This document shows positions 58,748 through 64,000 of a DNA stretch of 64,000 nt, piece by piece. This DNA is from Cubamyces lactineus (lineage: Eukaryota > Basidiomycota > Agaricomycetes > Polyporales > Polyporaceae): the NCBI GenBank assembly GCA_022376465.1, contig JACDTU010000005.1, forward strand, positions 174,001 through 238,000. Direction: 5' to 3'. The number at the start of each line of letters is the position of its first letter. Positions within the stretch are counted from its first letter, which is position 1. The notes under the pieces are model-generated. The model had not been told where the DNA came from and did not search any database. It worked only from the letters and a program-made list of their open reading frames with translations. The position numbers were made by a program, and so were the translations under genes.

Positions 58748-59143
58748 GTTGGTGATAATAGCCTGTTCGGAGCGCCCTTCAAAATGCCAAAAATGCCAAC
58801 GCGGTAGATCATGAGCCTCCGAGCACTAGTGCCAGTCATGGTTCAACTATTTCCAGCCAAGAGCCCGAGTGCGATGCTCGCACCTCCTCGGTGCCTGATC
58901 GGATGCGGACGATCTTTCATAGCTAATATCAACCTTGTATGTCAAGTATATCACGGCAAAATCGCAGAACATGGTCGCAAGCAATGTCCAACAATGGTAC
59001 ACAAGCTTCGCTCGCAGGGGTAAATGCTCCTCCGGGGTGCACTGCTGGAGCGCTCGATAGCCTACATCATGGTGCAATAACATTCTAGATACATACTATA
59101 CTGAGCCGCGGCCGTAAACATACTCTACTAGAAACGTTTGAAC

Positions 59144-61509
59144 TCAAGCAAAGCCGAAAGACTCGACGTGCAGCACGACGCTCGGGCCACCCTCGAGAGT
59201 AACACTCATGGGAATCCGCAACGCCTTGCGGCACGCTTCGGCGATACCGTGCGACCCGCAGACTAGAAACGGCCGTCGGTCAATGGCGCGATGCATCAAC
59301 AACGAGCATAACTTCTCACCTGTCACGGACATACGCCCAGCGTTGGTCGCGACTTCCTCGCGGAGCAGTGCAGGGAGGTCTGGACGGCCCTGTGCGACTT
59401 GAACTGCGGGGAGGTTCAAGAGGGACGAGGGGCGGCTCTTGCTCGGGTCGGTGCCCTCTGAGGAGTGGACGGACTCGTTGTCGTTCAACGCGAGGACGTG
59501 GTTTTGGTCGTTGCGAGCTGTGACGGAGATGCGGATAAACACCTCCAATTCAGAGGGGGCGAGCTCAAGCGCCTTGGCGAGTGTCTTGGAGACCCAGTCC
59601 ATGTGGCCTATACAAGGTTACCGTGTGAGTATTATGAGTGCGACAGGGAGAAGTGCGCATGTGACGTACTGGCTTCGCGGATAGCCCAGATGAAGACGAC
59701 CTTGCGGCACTTGCTCTTGCCCGTTTGCACGTTGCTCAGGACTCCGAGGAACGTCGATAGCGTGTACGATACACCAGAGCCGCCTATATCGTAAGTTGTG
59801 AGCCGGCTCTTCCCGCTGGTGACGAGGACCTGATACGCACCAGCAATGAGGATGACGGTATCGTCTGCGTCCAAGTTGGGCGAGAACCCGTACGGGCCGT
59901 CGATGAGCACCTTGACTCTCTCGCCCTTTGTCGCGCTCTTGGCGAGACGGCGCGTGTAGCCTTCCCGGACATGGATCAAGAACACCAATTCGTTCCAGTA
60001 CGACGTCGTCCCGTCATCCGAACCAGACTCGCTCGCGTTCTTCTCCACATCATGCGGCTGCGTGCCGACCAACGCGTACCTCGCGTCGACGCTCGCGATC
60101 GTGAACGGGTGCGACTCGACGATCAGTTTGGACACGGTCGGCATCGCGAGGTAGGCCTCTTGACCGGGAGTCCACCGGAAGTGCGGCGGGCGCTTCATGC
60201 GGAGGCGTACGAGGTGAGGCGAGAGGAGCTCGACGGACGCGTCAAGCCTGTTCGATGCCGCGCTGAAGCCGAAGTACAGGTGGTTGTAGTAGATCAAGCG
60301 AACGAGACGGGTTGCGCGGTCGAGGCCCCAGATGATGAAACATGGCCAAATGTAGAAGCCGAACATCATGTCGGCGGCGTGGAAATACGCGGCGAGGAGG
60401 ATAATGCTGACAATATGGCATGAGACTCGGTGGGTATCATGTTCACGACACGTAGACACTTACAGTACGGTGAGCACGTGGACATAGTAGAAGAGCTCGT
60501 ATACTTTTTCTCGGATCGGCCTCAGGGAGACGAGTATGAGAATGGTGAAAGCGCTCATGGCAACGATGCCCAACGGAATGAACCAGTTTGGGTATTGGCC
60601 TGGATCACTGAGACTGCGGTCGGGGTTCGCAGCTATTAGCGGTGTCTGTAGAGCATATATCCATACATGTACTTACACCACGAGCTAGCGGATGAGATGG
60701 AGATGATCAGCGAGTGTCACGCAACGACGTCCTGGGAACCCGCTCACCCTAGTAATACCGTGTGTCCACAGCAGAACAAAGACAGTACGGGCAATCATGC
60801 GGTGTATGTACTTCAGCTAGCAGCACAGGACGGTCAATGCCGAGTCGCTGAAATGCAGAACAGTTCAGACTTACTTTGTCGTAGCTGATTCCAGTGATAT
60901 CTGACCGAAACGTTGTCAGTTAACGCAGACAAGACATCACAGTTCAGTAACCTACAGGAAAGCACGTTGTTCTTCGTCCCAAGGGCGACGACCAACGGCA
61001 ACTGGCTCGCGCCGAGCACACCGGCCCTGTTATCCCAGTAGCTCACATTTAGTTTATCGCCAGTCAGAGATGTGGCTAATTGGGTGATGTTAGCTCAGTA
61101 CCAATGTGGGATGCAACATGTACATACTGTTTACGAATGCCCAAGTGTAGAGTGCGACGATGTAGGCGCAGGTAATGAACACCTCAGCGAGGGTCAACGT
61201 ACGCCATGGTCCGAATTTGACGGTCCATCGGAATGCAACGACACGGTATGCGTTGACCAGAGCGAGTGGAATCCGGCGCCAGGATACGCGGCGAGTAGAC
61301 GCGGGCCGTTGAGCAGGCCGCTGCCGGGCAGAGTACTTCTCGGCAGCCCATGACCCGAAGTGGATGATTGCGATGAAGCCAATGAAGCTCGCGATGAGCC
61401 ACCACAGCTGGTGCGGATACGCAGAAGCCCGCGCCTTCCGGATGGTCTTATCCGGATTAGCGGCTGCCCGCGATGCAAGAACCGCGTTTAGGGCTGAAGA
61501 GAGAACCAT
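59144..61509 (-). CDS. Ferric/cupric reductase (FRE family), copy 2
   Basis: Paralogue of the gene at 54116, with the same exon order. Start MVLSSALNAVLASRAAANPD; TM1 QLWWLIASFIGFIAIIHFG; RRIPLALVNAYRVVAFRWTV; LPLVVALGTKNNVLS; heme region YIHRMIARTVFVLLWTHG and YELFYYVHVLTVL ... AAYFHAAD. FAD site HPFTIASVDARYALVG; NADPH site GPYGFSPNLDADDTVILIAG and GGSGVSYTLSTFLGVLSNVQ; end GGPSVVLHVESFGFA. All family residues are visible, so the gene looks functional. TTTAAG about 75 bp upstream of the ATG may serve as a TATA element. Two ATCWGATAA sites about 0.8 kb upstream suggest iron regulation. Confidence 0.88.
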
Positions 61510-62295
61510 CTTCGCGTAGAGGCCGGTGCGGGGTAGAGTCGAAAGCAGGGTGCCTCATCAGCCCGGCGCGAGCTGTCGAGGTTTAAGTAGGCGTCCCTCC
61601 GTGCTTCTGCACGACATACAGATGGGAAAAATATGACGAACAAGGGCAGCAGAACATACGTTGCCTAAGTGTTCCTCCGTCAGCGTAGAGCACGAGGCGG
61701 ACCGCCGCCAAGGCGGAACGCCACGGCACAAAACTTCGGCGAGCAACATTGGCTTCCGAAGCAGGAGGACAGCGTGGGCAGGCGGAGGCGGGCGGTCGAA
61801 TGAGGATCTCGTCGCCGCAGATCTGGGCCCTGTGGGAGAGCGAAGGAGCAATCCAAACTGACGTTTTTCCGGGGTGGTACGTGATCTGAAACGTCGCGCA
61901 AAGGTACATATCGCCGGATCGCGATCGTGGTGAGCAGCTTTACTGCCCGTAATGAAAGATCTTTCAGAGGATGGTCTCCTTCGGCATCGGCATCTCCACT
62001 TCTGCAAGCGGCGGGGTTCAGCTGCTGTGGCCTAGCGTAAAATGTTGACCCAACCAAATGCGAGAGAACGAAGATCCCCAGGATGACGACCGTTCGACTG
62101 GCAACCCAACGCGACGGCAGATATTGTTGTCATCAGCGCGCAAAAACAGAACTGAATGCCATACGACGTGTTGTTCACGCGCTGAAGACACCGCATGCCA
62201 ATGAACTCGACTCCGTATCAGAGATGGCAGAGGGCACGACCCGGTGAGTGGGCGCCTATGTCTTATCTTACAGCGTCCGGACCAGCGCGGCTGTC
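61510..62295. other. Promoter of ferric reductase 2
   Basis: Upstream region of ferric reductase 2. No independent gene supported. Confidence 0.35.
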
Positions 62296-62323
62296 TTATC
62301 TGATATGATCCACCTTATCAGAT
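62296..62323. promoter_or_regulatory. Two ATCWGATAA iron-GATA sites
   Basis: On the minus strand ATCAGATAA (62296-62304) and ATCTGATAA (62315-62323), 19 bp apart. Both match the 9-bp consensus of fungal iron-responsive GATA repressors (SreA/Urbs1/Sre1 family). They lie about 790 bp upstream of the ferric reductase 2 ATG and share its orientation. Confidence 0.55.
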
Positions 62324-64000
62324 AGTGATAGGAGCCTTCTTCTAGACTTCCACCTCTCCGCCGCGCTTTGAAGCGACGCCGAAGCACGAGGAAGCAGTAC
62401 CATCTCCTTGTCCGGGGTTAAGTAGCCAGTACCACGGACGCCATGACCAACACTCTGCGTAGCCTCGGGGACGTCGGCGACGCCAAGCAATATGGCGTAA
62501 AATTATCGGGAGTGAGCACTCACCCGATCGTTTGTTGAATACAGCTGCAGGCAAGTACTCGGTCAAGCCAGCGACCAAAGTGCGGGACTAGGCTCTCCCT
62601 CTTGCATCTCCCGCCCTGCGCGTATGATTAGTAAGTACAATCACAACAGGCCACGGGTGCAGCAGCACTTACCGGGCGAATTCCAGCTACGAAATGTGCC
62701 TTCCGGGTCGCTCCCCGCCGATGAGCGCTAGCCTCAGCTGTTGCATCTATCACCGCTGTGGAATTGTGTGAATCAACCTGAGCCTCGACGGCGTGGATGC
62801 TCGTCAAGCTGACGTCCCAACTCGCATGTGGAAGAGGAGGAACATCTTAAAGCGCATCCCGCAGCAGAAGTCGACTGCGTCGAATACGTCGCCCACGATG
62901 TCCAACGGATGGACGGAACACGCGCTCTCCATAGGGCGCGGCGGTGAAGACAGTGCGGCGCTACAGTTGGCACGCGCCCTGCGCAGCGAGACGTCTCGAG
63001 GGCGCCGCCGCTGACATGCAAAGTCCAGTCAACGTCCATTGGCAGGCGTCATTGAGTCAATCGAGGTGGCCACCGTGCCTTAATGGCGTATTTTGGTGGT
63101 CTGGGGTGGTACGGCATCGGGTGTCCGTTGCCAAAGAAGCTGCTGTGGGGGGTGTTCAATGCAGTTTGCACGATGGTCCGGTGGCCTTGGGTTCGAGCTT
63201 TGCGGTTTCGAAATCGACTTCATGTCGACGACGACGGCCGTACTAGTCTTGAACCAGTGCTTCGCATTCCATGCGCCACTTCCGGCGTACGTAGGGTGCG
63301 CAGCAAGCTTCTGGGGCACCCGGGAATTGATGTCTGGTCCGGCGCTGTTGTCCGCCACAATGGCATCTCAGACTACTTGGGAACATTGAACATTGAACGG
63401 ATGTGCAGATGCACTAGAACATCAAGGAGATCGGTCCACCCACCTGGCCAGCAATTCGCCAACCTGTGCATATGCACGACGGGTGGTCCGATTCTGCCGA
63501 TGGCTGCAGTGCTTCGACGGCCGCTAGTTAGGGCGGACGGCATTGCTCACTTCGCGGATAGCAGCAAGCCGAGAAGGCCAACCAAGTCTTCGGAGAGACG
63601 TAATCGTAGAAGGTGAACGTCTGGCAGGTGATCCTCAACTGCGCACGCCGTATCTAATCAGATAGCTCCGCCCCTCGCCGTGGTGCTACGCTTCTGCGCG
63701 CACGCCTGAGAAATCCACGGCCTTTTGCAGCTTCTGGCACACCAAATAGGTGTGGGTGTGTGAATGAGACGGCCCAGGACCAGATTCAAGGACCAGGTTA
63801 TTGTTGGCCAGTGCCGTATTCCTGGCTGCTGCATCATTAGCGGCGCTGACTTTGCGATCGTTGCAATGTGTCTATTTTCGCCCATGCCAGTGAGTATACG
63901 GTGCGCGTCGCACAGTGTATGGAAAGGCAAAGAAGGTTTTTGAGGCGGACTGCTGGCGTGCGTGCAGGTCTTCTGCCGCGTGCGGCCCTCCGACATTGAG
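62324..64000. other. Possible unrecognised spliced gene on the minus strand
   Basis: Protein-like pieces lie next to plausible splice sites: VDSHNSTAVIDATAEASAHR before a GTAAGT donor near 62.67 kb, and IVGDVFDAVDFCCGMRFKMF near 62.85 kb. AGPDINSRVPQKLAAHPTYA lies near 63.3 kb and TFTFYDYVSPKTWLAFSACC near 63.58 kb. I could not connect them into a single model or recognise the family. The gene may extend past the window edge or be a remnant. Confidence 0.25.

Noticed and set aside
1..64000. CRISPR array, intact transposon, or secondary-metabolite cluster
   Set aside because: No regularly spaced direct repeats with spacers, no transposase or reverse transcriptase motifs, and no PKS, NRPS or terpene synthase signatures seen.

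Overview
This is a gene-dense nuclear window from a filamentous basidiomycete, most likely a wood-decay Agaricomycete. The evidence is the eukaryotic gene structure (many GT-AG introns of about 50-70 nt that restore frame and protein similarity), a GC-moderate genome, intron-containing tRNA-Asn genes, and the gene families present: Zn2Cys6 regulators, secreted LysM proteins, a jacalin-type lectin, tandem ferric reductases, and an F-box/LRR protein. All gene models were assembled by eye from frame, splice signals and family knowledge. Exon borders are approximate except where exact numbers are given.

Layout. 0.6-6.7 kb (minus): a beta-prism (jacalin-like) lectin and a long membrane-anchored amidohydrolase of the fungal CE9/metal-dependent hydrolase type. 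9.2-9.9 kb (plus): a small tyrosine-phosphatase-fold protein with its own TATA box. 12.3-21.2 kb: an intact double-LysM secreted protein, the DNA-damage checkpoint kinase CHK1 with three MCB (ACGCGT) boxes in its promoter, a second LysM gene that looks broken, and a metacaspase (minus) whose catalytic cysteine block I cannot read. A block of about 250 bp starting at the CHK1 stop codon is repeated about 2.9 kb downstream, bracketing the damaged LysM gene. 21.8-27.6 kb: an acidic NOL7-like nucleolar protein, a secreted SMP-30/lactonase-like propeller (minus), and an F-box/LRR protein. 29.9-30.5 kb: a tiny predicted protein with two consecutive Zn2Cys6 clusters. 31.8-37.9 kb: a Dnf1/2-type P4-ATPase flippase with one unusually long intron. 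38.3 kb: tRNA-Asn. 40.3-41.9 kb: mitochondrial dicarboxylate carrier. 43.2-46.5 kb: a full-length Zn2Cys6/fungal-trans regulator. 47.0-49.1 kb (minus): an anchored pepsin-like protease. 50.2-51.4 kb (minus): a zinc-finger protein next to tandem repeats. 53.4 kb: a second tRNA-Asn with a shorter intron. 54.1-61.5 kb (minus): two tandem paralogous ferric reductases. 62.3 kb: a pair of perfect ATCWGATAA sites, the consensus of fungal iron-responsive GATA repressors.

Functionally the window is mostly housekeeping (CHK1, flippase, dicarboxylate carrier, phosphatase) interleaved with fast-evolving secreted or surface genes (lectin, LysM, lactonase, protease) and a local iron-uptake module (two reductases plus possible GATA control). 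I saw no CRISPR array, no intact transposon and no secondary-metabolite core enzyme. The most unusual items are the decaying LysM/metacaspase block, the tandem Zn2Cys6 mini-protein, and the well-formed regulatory sites of CHK1 and the ferric reductases.
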